A stretch of 64,000 nt of DNA from Bacillota bacterium (lineage in GTDB: Bacteria; Bacillota; Clostridia; Oscillospirales; Acutalibacteraceae): NCBI GenBank assembly GCA_023458755.1, contig JAEWYE010000019.1, forward strand, positions 124,001 through 188,000, written 5' to 3'. Below, piece after piece: positions 9,282 through 17,695 of the stretch (its first letter is position 1; every line of letters begins with the position of its first letter). Under the pieces are notes generated by a model, which saw only the letters and a program-made list of their open reading frames with translations, made no database searches and had not been told where the DNA came from. Position numbers and translations under genes: made by a program.

Positions 9282-10677
9282 ATTCGTTTTTGCCGGAATT
9301 GTTTTCCGCACTGATATTCTTTCTTGCGTATTTCCGGTAGGCAGACATATCAATCGTCGGAGTACTGCTCTTTTGCACACCGTCCCGGTTCCCAATGTAA
9401 TTGCCGTATACATAAAAGCAGTCTTTTCCATGTTCCTTCGCATAATAGAGGGACATATCCGCTTTTCGATAGAGATCGTGATAATTTGTAGCGTCAATTG
9501 GATAAATGGCAACGCCGATACTCCCGGAAATCTTCTTTTTATTATTTTCGCCAACCCATATTTCACCAAACATGTTGCACAATGCGGTAAGCTTTGCAAT
9601 CAACTGGTCATCCGATCCGTAATCTTTTAAGAAAATAAAGAACTCATCGCCACCGATTCTGCCGAGAATATCGGAGGAGCGGAAAATACGCGGCAGTTTT
9701 TCCGAGATTGCAATCAGAGTGTTATCGCCTTGAATATGTCCGTATGTATCGTTAATGGATTTGAAATTGTCCACATCCAGCATAATCAGCGCGTGTTTTT
9801 GGTCACAGCCAATACCGTTTAAGTAGGCTTCAATCATGGACTGCGTCACTTTTTTATTGTAAAGACCAGTCAGGCTGTCCTTCTGTGACTGCTGCAAAAG
9901 CTCTAACTCATGCTTTTTCTGAGCATCAATGTTTTTGGAATAGCCTATTATTTTCAATGAATCCTTGTTGGAATTCGCTAAGTGGATGATGGTTTCGGTT
10001 ACCCAGTAAGGATTGTTATTTTTGTCCAGTAAGCGATAATCCAGTGAAATCTCATGCAGATCCTGCTTTGTGAATATTTTTGTAAGATTTTCTCTGCAAA
10101 AGGTTTGGTAATATTTTTCGGAATCCTCCGGGAAAACCGCATTTTTCGCTATGAATTCGACAATCTCACTATACATTTCGGTATGTAGAAGCGGGAATGC
10201 GCGGTTGAATTTCTCTTGACCGTAATCAATCCGGTTATGTGTCAAATCCGCTTCAAAAAGATTTTCACTGGTCAGTTCCAAGGCAGAGCGGTAAATTTTT
10301 TCATTTTCATAAAGTTGGTTTTGTATCAGCCGATTCTGCTTCAATTCTTCCGTCTTTTGCTCCACCGCACTCATCAATTGGTTATAAGCATCGGAAATTT
10401 GATGAAGCTCACTGAAATTGCTGCACGAAAATCTTGCCCGGTAATCACCCTTAATTGAGCGGTTAATCGAGTTCAAAAAGTTTTTAATCGGCTTTGCGAA
10501 ATATGCATTGCAGACAAAATACGCGGAAACTACCAAATAAATCAGCGGTACTGTCAAGTTGGTTAAGGATAAATTTGTGGTTCTGCTGAAAACCGTAAAA
10601 TGCAGGAGCAGTAGGAGACAGGCTGGCAGTATAGAAAAAAACAGCAAAGCAAGAAAAAGATAATTTCGAATCTTCAT
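9280..10677 (-). CDS. Membrane diguanylate cyclase with PAS and GGDEF domains
   Basis: Makes c-di-GMP from two GTP. The 465-residue protein has two membrane helices (about 6-28 and 38-58), a HAMP-like and coiled-coil stretch to about 115, a PAS-like sensor (about 120-250) and a C-terminal GGDEF domain. The active-site GGDEF is intact and preceded by the inhibitory RxxD site as RSSD five residues upstream, so product inhibition is expected. Translation starts at 10677 after a strong taggagggg site. The mRNA leader carries a c-di-GMP-I riboswitch and a terminator, giving a direct feedback loop from product to gene. Which signal the PAS senses is unknown. Confidence 0.93.
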   Translation of the reverse strand: MKIRNYLFLALLFFSILPACLLLLLHFTVFSRTTNLSLTNLTVPLIYLVVSAYFVCNAYFAKPIKNFLNSINRSIKGDYRARFSCSNFSELHQISDAYNQLMSAVEQKTEELKQNRLIQNQLYENEKIYRSALELTSENLFEADLTHNRIDYGQEKFNRAFPLLHTEMYSEIVEFIAKNAVFPEDSEKYYQTFCRENLTKIFTKQDLHEISLDYRLLDKNNNPYWVTETIIHLANSNKDSLKIIGYSKNIDAQKKHELELLQQSQKDSLTGLYNKKVTQSMIEAYLNGIGCDQKHALIMLDVDNFKSINDTYGHIQGDNTLIAISEKLPRIFRSSDILGRIGGDEFFIFLKDYGSDDQLIAKLTALCNMFGEIWVGENNKKKISGSIGVAIYPIDATNYHDLYRKADMSLYYAKEHGKDCFYVYGNYIGNRDGVQKSSTPTIDMSAYRKYARKNISAENNSGKNE

Positions 10678-10689
10678 AACCCGCCCCTC

Positions 10690-10756
10690 CTAAAAAATGA
10701 CATGAATCAGCAGACAGCCTTTTCACCGCAAGGCATGCCGGTAGATTCATGTCATT
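10690..10756 (-). terminator. Terminator forming the riboswitch expression platform
   Basis: On the minus strand a 13-bp stem (AATGACATGAATC with its complement; 10744-10756 with 10696-10708) is followed by a T6 tract, located between the c-di-GMP aptamer and the cyclase start codon. Confidence 0.85.
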
Positions 10757-10761
10757 CGATA

Positions 10762-10860
10762 CATGGCAACCGGCTGGCATACAACATTTCAACCGACGGA
10801 AAATATTGCTTTAGCCCCTTGGCTTTGCGCCTCCGCTTTTCAACGGATTTGCTGTTTACA
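10762..10860 (-). promoter_or_regulatory. c-di-GMP-I (GEMM-I) riboswitch aptamer
   Basis: Read on the minus strand the aptamer shows the GEMM-I marks in order: AACAGCAAATCC, a GAAA-type loop (GTTGAAAAGC), GGCGCAAAGCC, GGGGCTAAAGC, then the second helix closing with AGCCGGTTGCCA. The base just 5' of CAAA is G, as in the Vibrio Vc2 aptamer, which favours c-di-GMP over cGAMP. The terminator at 10690-10756 follows at once and the controlled gene encodes a diguanylate cyclase. Whether ligand turns the gene on or off cannot be read reliably by eye. Confidence 0.9.
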
Positions 10861-10977
10861 TGATATTGTATAAAACTTTATAATATGCTATCAGTATACA
10901 CCATATGTTAAAATTTTACAAGATAAATAAACAAATTCTAAAAAATAAATTGGAATAATTTGTGAAATTCTCATAAA

Positions 10978-12267
10978 TCATGTAGATGCTGTGTTGCTTT
11001 GCTCCTTCAGCTTTTCTTTTGCAACTGCCAGCATTAACTTAATTCGGTTTTCCTGATTGACGCGGGTTGCGCTTGGGTCATAGTCAATCGGTACGATGTT
11101 TGCGCGTTCATCCACCGCTTTTATTCGGTGAATCATACCTTTGCCGCAAATATGGTTTGGCAGACAGCCAAACGGCTGTGTGCACACAATGTTTTCAAAA
11201 CCGGATTCGGTTAATTCCAGCATTTCAGCAGTCAAAAGCCAGCCTTCTCCCATCTTCGCACCGTATCCGATTACGTCTTTCACCAGTGCTTTTGTGTGTG
11301 CGTAGGGGACGGGCGCGGAGAAACTTGGCTCCGTCTTGATTGCGGCAATCAGGACATCCTGCATCTTGAGCAGATAGTCCATCAGTACATCAATCACCTT
11401 ATATTTCATCGGATTTCCGCCGTACAGCTTGATATCCTCCAGTCGGTTGTCTACCTTGAACAGCATAAAGTTCAAAATACCGGGCAGGTTCACCTCACAA
11501 TCCTGCTCCGCCAAAAAGTCTTCCAAATGGTTGTTGCCGAGCGCCGAATACTTCACATAGATTTCGCCGACAATGCCGACCTTCACTTTCGGAACCTTCT
11601 TTATCTTGATTCCGGCGAAATCGCTGACAATCCGGTTCAGGTTTTCCTTTTCCTGCTTTAGGGAGCAGCCTTCGCCCCGGTTGAATTGACTGGAAAGCCG
11701 TTCCACCCATTTGGCAACCATTTCGTGGCTTTCACCTTTGTTGATTTCATAAGGCTTCACCTGATTTTCCAACAGCATGAGCGCATCTCCGTAAACCAAA
11801 GCCGCTATCATTTTGCGCAGCATGGAAAGCGAAAGCTTAAATCCGGGATTTTTGTCCAGACCGGAAAGATTCAGAGAGATAACCGGAACATTTTCAAATC
11901 CCGCCTTACGCAGCGCCTTGCGCAGCAGGTGAATATAGTTCGAAGCCCGGCATCCGCCGCCGGTTTGCGTAATAATCAGCGCGGTATGGTCAACATCATA
12001 TTTTCCGCTGCGCAGAGCATCAATAAACTGACCGATTACCAGCAGTGCGGGGTAACAGGTATCGTTATGAACGTATTTCAGTCCCTCCTGCGCAATATTT
12101 GAGTTGCTGGTGGTAAGCAGCTCCACGTCATACCCGCAGTTGCGCAGTACATTTACAATCAGCTCAAAATGAATCGGTGCCATCATGGGGCAAAGAATCT
12201 TGTAGGTCTTTTTCATTTCTTTGGTAAAAAGCAGGCGACCGCTTTTTGTTCGGATGAGTTCAGCCAT
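10978..12267 (-). CDS. 2-hydroxyacyl-CoA dehydratase (HgdB)-family protein
   Basis: Member of the COG3580/3581-like branch related to the [4Fe-4S] subunits of (R)-2-hydroxyacyl-CoA dehydratases. Candidate cluster cysteines appear in HNDTCYPA, TGGGCRASNY and the late TQPFGCLPNHICG motif. I chose the ATG at 12267 (429 aa), which has aaagg at proper spacing; an ATG at 12276 is too close to that site. It lies 56 bases after the large activase gene on the same strand and almost certainly works with it. The natural substrate is unknown: the family includes uncharacterised members widespread in Clostridia, so a specific amino-acid fermentation step should not be assumed. Confidence 0.85.
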   Translation of the reverse strand: MAELIRTKSGRLLFTKEMKKTYKILCPMMAPIHFELIVNVLRNCGYDVELLTTSNSNIAQEGLKYVHNDTCYPALLVIGQFIDALRSGKYDVDHTALIITQTGGGCRASNYIHLLRKALRKAGFENVPVISLNLSGLDKNPGFKLSLSMLRKMIAALVYGDALMLLENQVKPYEINKGESHEMVAKWVERLSSQFNRGEGCSLKQEKENLNRIVSDFAGIKIKKVPKVKVGIVGEIYVKYSALGNNHLEDFLAEQDCEVNLPGILNFMLFKVDNRLEDIKLYGGNPMKYKVIDVLMDYLLKMQDVLIAAIKTEPSFSAPVPYAHTKALVKDVIGYGAKMGEGWLLTAEMLELTESGFENIVCTQPFGCLPNHICGKGMIHRIKAVDERANIVPIDYDPSATRVNQENRIKLMLAVAKEKLKEQSNTAST

Positions 12268-12323
12268 TTTTATCATGCCTTTCTATATGCAGCCATGCAA
12301 ATTCTATTGAAAAACAGAGCCGG

Positions 12324-15236
12324 TTATTGCTCCAAAGCGGCAAACAGGCTGCGCAGCCGAATTTTTACCGCCCCCAGATTCGTGATTTCATCTATCTTAA
12401 TCTGCGTATAAATCTTGTTGTTTTCTTCCAGTATTTCGCGGACTTCGTCGGTCGTAATGGCATCTACACCGCAGCCGAATGAAACAAGCTGAACAAGATT
12501 CATGTTCGGTTTGTCGCCGATATATCTTGCCGCGGCGTACAGGCGGGAATGATAGGTCCACTGATTCAGGACCGATGTCGGGAATTTTTCCACTTTGCAG
12601 CTTACTACATCCTCCGAAATAACAGCGGCACCCAGACTGGTAATCAATTTGTCGATACCGTGGTTAATTTCAGGATCAAGATGGTACGGTCTGCCGCTCA
12701 GCACAATAATCTGCCGGTTTTCACGCTCGGCCTGCGCAATCATTTCTTCGCCCTTCGCGCGTATGGTTGCAAAATAGCTGTCGTATTCTTCGTAAGCGCG
12801 TTTTGCGGCGTCTTTTACCTCGGAAAGTGAAATGCCGGAGAAGTATTTCGCTAATATTTCCTGCATTTTAACAGGGAAGTCCTTCTTGCGGTGAATACCC
12901 ACATAGTCGTGAATGAAGGTAAGACCGTCCAGTTCCGGCGTGTTTGCGGAAATAACTTCCGGATAATAGGCAACAACCGGGCAGTTGTAGTGATTGTCGC
13001 CCAAGCCCTCGTCAAAGTTATAAGACATGCAGGGGTAGAAAATGGTTTGTATGCCCTGCTCCACCAAAGCATAAATATGACCGTGCATCAGCTTTGCGGG
13101 GAAACATACGGTGTCGGAAGGAATGGTGTGCTGACCGTTGATGTACAGCTCACGGTTGGAAAGCGGGGAACATACCACTTCAAAACCAAGACGGGTGAAG
13201 AAGGTGTGCCAGAACGGCAAAAGCTCGTACATGTTCAGCCCCATCGGAATGCCGATTTTGCCGCGTTTACCCGCAATCGGCTTATAGCTTTGCAGAGTGT
13301 TCAGTTTAAAGGCATACATGTCCAGCTCGTTGTCTTTGCTGCCGGAGCGTCTGGTTACCGGCTTTTCACAGCGGTTTCCGCCAATGTAGCGGCGGTTTTT
13401 ACCGAATATATTTACAGTCAGGCGGCAGTTGTTGCTGCACAGTCCGCAGGAAGTCACTTTTACTTCATGTGAGAAATTTTTCAGCTCGTCAATCGAAATG
13501 ATGCCGCTTTCCTTTTTGTCTTTGTCCATTGCGTAAAGCGCCGCACCGTAAGCGCCCATTAAACCGGAAATGTCCGGACGCAGAACATGCACACCGAGTT
13601 CGTTTTCAAACACGCGCAGCACGGCATCATTTAAGAAGGTACCGCCCTGTACCACAATGTTGCGGCCGAGTTCCTCCGCGGAAGCGGCGCGAATTACCTT
13701 ATATATCGCGTTTTTGACAACGCTTACGGAAAGTCCCGCCGAAATGTCCTCAACGGTCGCGCCGTCCTTCTGTGCCTGCTTCACTGAAGAATTCATAAAA
13801 ACGGTGCAGCGGGAGCCAAGGTCGACCGGGTGCTTTGCAAATAAGCCAAGCTTTGCAAATTCGGCAATATCATAGCCGAGTGTGTTGGCAAAGGTTTGTA
13901 AAAAGGAACCGCAGCCGGAGGAACATGCTTCATTTAAGAAGATATTATCCACCGCATGGTTGCGTATCTTGAAGCACTTCATATCCTGCCCGCCGATGTC
14001 GATTACAAAGTCAACGTCCGGCATAAAGTGTTTTGCGGCGGTGTAATGCGCAATGGTTTCCACCAAACCGAAGTCGACATTGAATGCGTTCTTAATCAGC
14101 TCTTCTCCGTAACCGGTGACAGCGGCGGAAACAATATGTAAATCCGGATGATTCTCATAAATGTCCAGTAAAAAGTCTTTGAAAATCGGCACCGGATTAC
14201 CGGAATTTCCGCGGTAAATTGAGCTGAGCAGTTCGCCGTTCTTGCCCAAAACAACCGCTTTCACGGTTGTGGAACCGGCGTCAATACCAAGGTAAACATC
14301 GCCTTTGTAGTTGCTGATATCGCCCTTTGGCACTTTACACTGCGCATGCCGCTTGGAGAACTCCTCATACTCCGCTTCATTCTTAAACAACGGCGGAATG
14401 CTGAGAAAGTTGCTGGTACTGCTGTAGGCTTCTACGCTTCTGAGCGCGGTATCCAGATCAACGGCAATTTCGCTGTTGAACGCGGCGCCCAGCGCGACAT
14501 AATATAGCGAATTTTCGGGGCACAGGCCGGTCACTTTTAATGCGGTGTCAAAACTTTGGCGCAGCTCCGATAAAAATGTGAGTGGTCCGCCAAGGTATAC
14601 GACTTTTCCCTTAATCGGTCTGCCCTGTGCAAGACCGGCAATCGTCTGGTTCGCGACCGCGGCAAAAATACTGGCGGAAATATCACTCTTGCGCGCGCCT
14701 TGATTCAAAAGCGGCTGTATATCCGATTTCGCGAAAACACCGCAGCGGGAGGCAATGGTGTAAATTTTTTCGTGTTCCGCGGCGGCAGCGTTCATTTCAT
14801 CCAGTGATATATTTAAAAGGGTTGCCATTTGGTCAATGAACGCGCCGGTGCCGCCGGCACAGGAACCGTTCATGCGTACCTCAGTGCCGCCGGAAAGGAA
14901 CAGAATTTTCGCGTCCTCGCCGCCAAGCTCAATAATGACATCCGCGTCCGGAATCAGCTTGCCCATGGCAATACGGGTGGCGTAAACCTCCTGAATAAAG
15001 GGCAAATTGCAGGTTTGCGCAATTCCCATACCCGCAGAACCGGAAACCGAAACCTCCGCGCTCGCATCCTTTACCACTTCCGCTTTTATTTTACGAAGCA
15101 GCTCCGCCATTTTCTGCGTGATTTGAGAAAAGTGACGCTCATACGACTGATATACAATCTGATTGTTATTGTCTAATACCACACACTTAATTGTGGTAGA
15201 ACCAACGTCGAGACCAATTTTCATAGTTACTGCCAT
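12324..15236 (-). CDS. Double-domain acyl-CoA dehydratase activase (BadF/HgdC type) with DUF2229
   Basis: A 970-residue protein with two ASKHA ATPase modules in tandem and a C-terminal DUF2229-like region. Module 1 starts with GLDVGSTTIK and has GGEDAK and a CAGGTG cysteine loop; module 2 (about residue 320 on) starts with GIDAGSTTVK and has GGQDMK and CSSGCG. In HgdC-type activases such cysteines bridge a [4Fe-4S] cluster between two subunits and ATP drives a low-potential electron into the dehydratase. Here both halves are in one chain, so the cluster could form within one polypeptide. The C-terminal third contains further cysteines (SCGLCSNNC). An alternative start at 15224 is possible. 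Second gene of a MarR-headed operon. Confidence 0.9.
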   Translation of the reverse strand: MAVTMKIGLDVGSTTIKCVVLDNNNQIVYQSYERHFSQITQKMAELLRKIKAEVVKDASAEVSVSGSAGMGIAQTCNLPFIQEVYATRIAMGKLIPDADVIIELGGEDAKILFLSGGTEVRMNGSCAGGTGAFIDQMATLLNISLDEMNAAAAEHEKIYTIASRCGVFAKSDIQPLLNQGARKSDISASIFAAVANQTIAGLAQGRPIKGKVVYLGGPLTFLSELRQSFDTALKVTGLCPENSLYYVALGAAFNSEIAVDLDTALRSVEAYSSTSNFLSIPPLFKNEAEYEEFSKRHAQCKVPKGDISNYKGDVYLGIDAGSTTVKAVVLGKNGELLSSIYRGNSGNPVPIFKDFLLDIYENHPDLHIVSAAVTGYGEELIKNAFNVDFGLVETIAHYTAAKHFMPDVDFVIDIGGQDMKCFKIRNHAVDNIFLNEACSSGCGSFLQTFANTLGYDIAEFAKLGLFAKHPVDLGSRCTVFMNSSVKQAQKDGATVEDISAGLSVSVVKNAIYKVIRAASAEELGRNIVVQGGTFLNDAVLRVFENELGVHVLRPDISGLMGAYGAALYAMDKDKKESGIISIDELKNFSHEVKVTSCGLCSNNCRLTVNIFGKNRRYIGGNRCEKPVTRRSGSKDNELDMYAFKLNTLQSYKPIAGKRGKIGIPMGLNMYELLPFWHTFFTRLGFEVVCSPLSNRELYINGQHTIPSDTVCFPAKLMHGHIYALVEQGIQTIFYPCMSYNFDEGLGDNHYNCPVVAYYPEVISANTPELDGLTFIHDYVGIHRKKDFPVKMQEILAKYFSGISLSEVKDAAKRAYEEYDSYFATIRAKGEEMIAQAERENRQIIVLSGRPYHLDPEINHGIDKLITSLGAAVISEDVVSCKVEKFPTSVLNQWTYHSRLYAAARYIGDKPNMNLVQLVSFGCGVDAITTDEVREILEENNKIYTQIKIDEITNLGAVKIRLRSLFAALEQ

Positions 15237-15271
15237 TTCTCCGCGCGATGAGAATTTAATATTGAAGCTGC

Positions 15272-15295
15272 CTTCGTTTCACGCGGGAAACGAAG
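15272..15295. other. Hairpin between marR and the activase gene
   Basis: A perfect 9-bp inverted repeat (CTTCGTTTC and GAAACGAAG, 6-base loop) with no T tract. It may stabilise or process the operon mRNA; function is not shown. Confidence 0.4.
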
Positions 15296-15333
15296 ACGGA
15301 CGGAAGAATCGGCGACATCTTTGCCGCCGTATC

Positions 15334-15756
15334 TTATTCATGGTTTTTTAAAATGCTGTTCGCCTGACTGATTAAGCTGATCAGTTGAACGAAATCTTCT
15401 TCCCCGAGCTTTTTATGTACCAACTCGATTGCTTTGCAGTATTCAGCTCGGGCTTTATCCGCCAAATCCTGGCCTTTTTCAGTCAAAAGTACCGTGTAAC
15501 TGCGTTTATCCTGTTTGGACGGACTTCGCTCAATATATCCGTTCGTATCCAGTATTTTGAGTATCGCGGTTGCCGACGGCTTGGTGATGCCCAAAAACGT
15601 ACTGATCATTGCGGGGCTTACCGGTTGCTCCGAAACAGCAATATAGATCAAAGCGCCCATTTCGCTGTATCGAATCGGTATGTTTGTTTTGCGGTTCATA
15701 TTCAGCCTGCAAAACAAAGCCACCTGCATGGCTGCCATGTTGTAGTCTTTATACAT
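15334..15756 (-). CDS. MarR-family transcriptional regulator
   Basis: A 140-residue winged-helix regulator. The recognition region is visible around residues 50-90 (ISTFLGITKPSATAILKILDTNGYIERS) followed by the wing sequence SKQDKRSYTVLLTEKG, which is typical of MarR. The start at 15756 has a ttgaggtg site 5 bases upstream. It is the first gene of an operon with the dehydratase activase pair, 97 bases apart, and its own promoter carries two tandem inverted repeats that are the obvious operators. The effector is unknown; acyl-CoA or a carboxylic acid would suit the neighbours. Confidence 0.9.
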   Translation of the reverse strand: MYKDYNMAAMQVALFCRLNMNRKTNIPIRYSEMGALIYIAVSEQPVSPAMISTFLGITKPSATAILKILDTNGYIERSPSKQDKRSYTVLLTEKGQDLADKARAEYCKAIELVHKKLGEEDFVQLISLISQANSILKNHE

Positions 15757-15772
15757 TAATTCACCTCAAAAG

Positions 15773-15823
15773 TAGTTAGCCAAACTAACTATTAGTTTAA
15801 TGCAAACTACTATATTTTGTCAA
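15773..15823 (-). promoter_or_regulatory. marR promoter with two inverted-repeat operators
   Basis: On the minus strand TTGACA (15823-15818) is followed at 17-18 bp by TTAAACT. Two inverted repeats overlap the core: TAGTTAG-n5-CTAACTA at 15773-15791 and TAGTTT-n5-AAACTA at 15793-15809. Their similar half-sites suggest cooperative autoregulation by the MarR protein. Confidence 0.65.
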
Positions 15824-15946
15824 GAGAAATCTACTGGCATCAATATGCGATATCAAATGGAAAATGAGGAGCCGATTTCCGCTCAACGAGTTTGGCACCC
15901 TGCTTGTTACCATACCGGGATATTTATATCATTTATTATTAATGTA

Positions 15947-15976
15947 TTGACAATAGTGTGTGATACACACTATAAT
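15947..15976 (+). promoter_or_regulatory. padR promoter and operator
   Basis: TTGACA at 15947 and TATAAT at 15971 are 18 bp apart. The spacer contains a perfect palindrome TAGTGTGT-gat-ACACACTA (15954-15972), the expected form of a PadR operator (ATGT/ACAT-like halves), so the operon is probably autorepressed. Confidence 0.75.
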
Positions 15977-15996
15977 AATAAGCAGAGGTGAATAGC

Positions 15997-16359
15997 TTGG
16001 CGGAGTTTGAAGAAGTAATAAACAGTTTAACACTGGAATTAAGGCGCGGTACAATCGTTTTAAGCACTCTGAGCCAGTTGGAAAATCCCAAATACGGGTA
16101 CGCACTTGTGCAAAGACTGGAAGAAAAGGGTGTCGGAATTGATGCGGGTACTTTATATCCGCTTTTGCGCAGGCTGGAAAAGCAAAATATTTTAAAGAGC
16201 GAGTGGGAAACGACGGGTGCCAAACCGAGAAAATATTATGTAAGAACCGGCTTTGGCAGTCAGGTATATGGGGAACTTTGCCGCCAATGGAAAAGCATGG
16301 CGGACAGTATGAACCTGTTGATGAATGAGGGGAAAACAGACAATGGAAATGCAGAATAA
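15997..16359 (+). CDS. PadR-family transcriptional regulator
   Basis: A small winged-helix repressor (120 aa from TTG 15997). The TTG is preferred because agaggtg sits 6 bases before it; a GTG at 15988 overlaps that site. The sequence LRRGTIVLSTLS, YGYALVQRLEEKG, GTLYPLLRRLEKQNIL and the wing residues RKYYV are typical of PadR. It overlaps the next gene, which encodes a HAAS-type membrane protein, a very common pairing in Firmicutes in which PadR controls a membrane-stress or transport function. Confidence 0.9.
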   Translation: MAEFEEVINSLTLELRRGTIVLSTLSQLENPKYGYALVQRLEEKGVGIDAGTLYPLLRRLEKQNILKSEWETTGAKPRKYYVRTGFGSQVYGELCRQWKSMADSMNLLMNEGKTDNGNAE

Positions 16360-17353
16360 AGAACTTGAGGAACTGATTAACCGGTATGTATATGATGTGG
16401 TGCGCAGACTTCCGCAAAAAACAAGAGCGGATATTGAGCGCGAACTGCGGCAGCTCATTGAGGATATGCTGCTGGACAGAGTTGGCGAACAGGAGCCCAC
16501 AAAACAGGACTTAGAAGCAGTTTTGCTGCAGCTTGGCAAACCGTCCGGCCTTGCGGATAAATACCGCGATGAAAAGCGCTGCCTGATTGGTTCTGCTTAT
16601 TATGATGCCTACTGTATGGTGCTAAAAATAGTATTGATTTGCGTTGGGTTTGGCATTAGTGTCGCCTATTTTGTGAATTGCGTTTATACTTCAACCATAA
16701 CCTATGAACTGGTGCCGTCTCTTCTATCCGGTTTGGTGGAGGGCTTTGCATGGGTAACTGTTTTATTCGTTGTAATAGAACGGTACGGAAAAAAAGCTGT
16801 AAACGAACGGCTCAACGATTGGAAGTTAAGTGATTTACCTCAAATTCCGTCTGAAAAATCAATCATAAAAAAGAGTGATCCAATTGTGGGTATCATTTTT
16901 TCCGTCCTATTTCTTATTGTTTTTCACGCAGCGCCGCAAATGTTCGGAGCTTGGAGCGTACATCATGGAAGTTTGAATAGTTTCGTTTCTGTTTTTAACT
17001 TGCAGGCATTACAACGTGTTCTGGTGCTGATTGATCTATGTTTTGCGCTGGGAATCATAAAGGAAGTATTAAGATTGATAGCGGGCAGATATTCGTTAAA
17101 GCTGTCTTTGGCAATAACGGGATTGAATTTGATTTCTCTGACATTGGCGTGCGCAGTATTTGCAAACAATGCGATTTGGAACAGCAATTTTGCCGCACAA
17201 ATGCGCGCTTCAGGTTCTTTTCCGCAGCAAGAGATTGCGGATTTGACGCGTGTCATAGATTTATTCCCGCATATAATCGTTGCAATTATTGTTTTTTCTT
17301 TTCTCCTCGATACGGCAGTCGTGCTGTATAAAGGAATACAAGCCAACAGGTAA
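16343..17353 (+). CDS. HAAS-domain integral membrane protein, PadR partner
   Basis: The first 65 residues form a helical HAAS/DUF1700-like segment (NRYVYDVVRRLPQKTRADIE with LGKPSGLADKY) that in related proteins lies in the cytosol. The remainder has about six hydrophobic helices, the first near residue 95 and the last close to the C-terminus. Start at ATG 16343 (336 aa) follows gaggggaa; an upstream in-frame ATG at 16325 lies inside padR. Its start overlaps the end of padR by 17 bases, so the two are co-translated. No enzymatic motif is seen; exact role unknown. Confidence 0.8.
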   Translation: MEMQNKELEELINRYVYDVVRRLPQKTRADIERELRQLIEDMLLDRVGEQEPTKQDLEAVLLQLGKPSGLADKYRDEKRCLIGSAYYDAYCMVLKIVLICVGFGISVAYFVNCVYTSTITYELVPSLLSGLVEGFAWVTVLFVVIERYGKKAVNERLNDWKLSDLPQIPSEKSIIKKSDPIVGIIFSVLFLIVFHAAPQMFGAWSVHHGSLNSFVSVFNLQALQRVLVLIDLCFALGIIKEVLRLIAGRYSLKLSLAITGLNLISLTLACAVFANNAIWNSNFAAQMRASGSFPQQEIADLTRVIDLFPHIIVAIIVFSFLLDTAVVLYKGIQANR

Positions 17354-17363
17354 ATAATGACTG

Positions 17364-17612
17364 CTGAATAAACCAGTATTTAAGAAGCTGATCAGATTTT
17401 AGAATGCTTTCACGCTCGACTTAACTATTGCGCGCTCCCGCGCGCTAGCCGAGGGGGTGAGGGCGGCGAAGCCGCCCTTTGTCGCTCCGCTGGGGCAAGT
17501 TTTTGAGCGCTTATTTGCAAAAAAGCTTGCACTTCTGCAAATAATAGAATCGTGAATACTTTGGCTTCCTTATAATATCTCTTAAATTCTCTTGTATGTT
17601 AATTATTCAGCA
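17364..17612 (+). repeat. Long three-hairpin repeat, copy B
   Basis: About 250 bp framed by TGCTGAATAA and TTATTCAGCA. It holds the GCGCGC hairpin, the GGGCGGC-GAA-GCCGCCC hairpin and the CGCTCCGCTGGGGC module, then a tail (aagcttgcacttctgcaaat...aatactttgg) shared with the copy at 26 kb. It fills most of the 340-bp gap between the HAAS gene and apbE. Confidence 0.8.
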
Positions 17613-17640
17613 AACAGGTAGATACACACAGTGAATCAAT

Positions 17641-17686
17641 AAAATCCCTGCTGCAGCCTCCAAACGGAAGTTTGCAACAGGGATTT
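17641..17686 (-). terminator. Terminator of the apbE-like gene
   Basis: AAATCCCTG pairs with CAGGGATTT and on the minus strand the stem is followed by a short T run (ttttatt), 10 bases after the apbE stop. Confidence 0.75.
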
Positions 17687-17695
17687 CTGCTTTTA

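Noticed and set aside
12891..13472. 193-codon plus-strand ORF over the activase gene
   Set aside because: Antisense to conserved DUF2229 sequence, no family features.
10978..15236. Assigning the activase pair to leucine or glutamate fermentation
   Set aside because: No CoA transferase, 2-hydroxyacid dehydrogenase or acyl-CoA dehydrogenase is adjacent, and this branch of the family is not characterised for those substrates.
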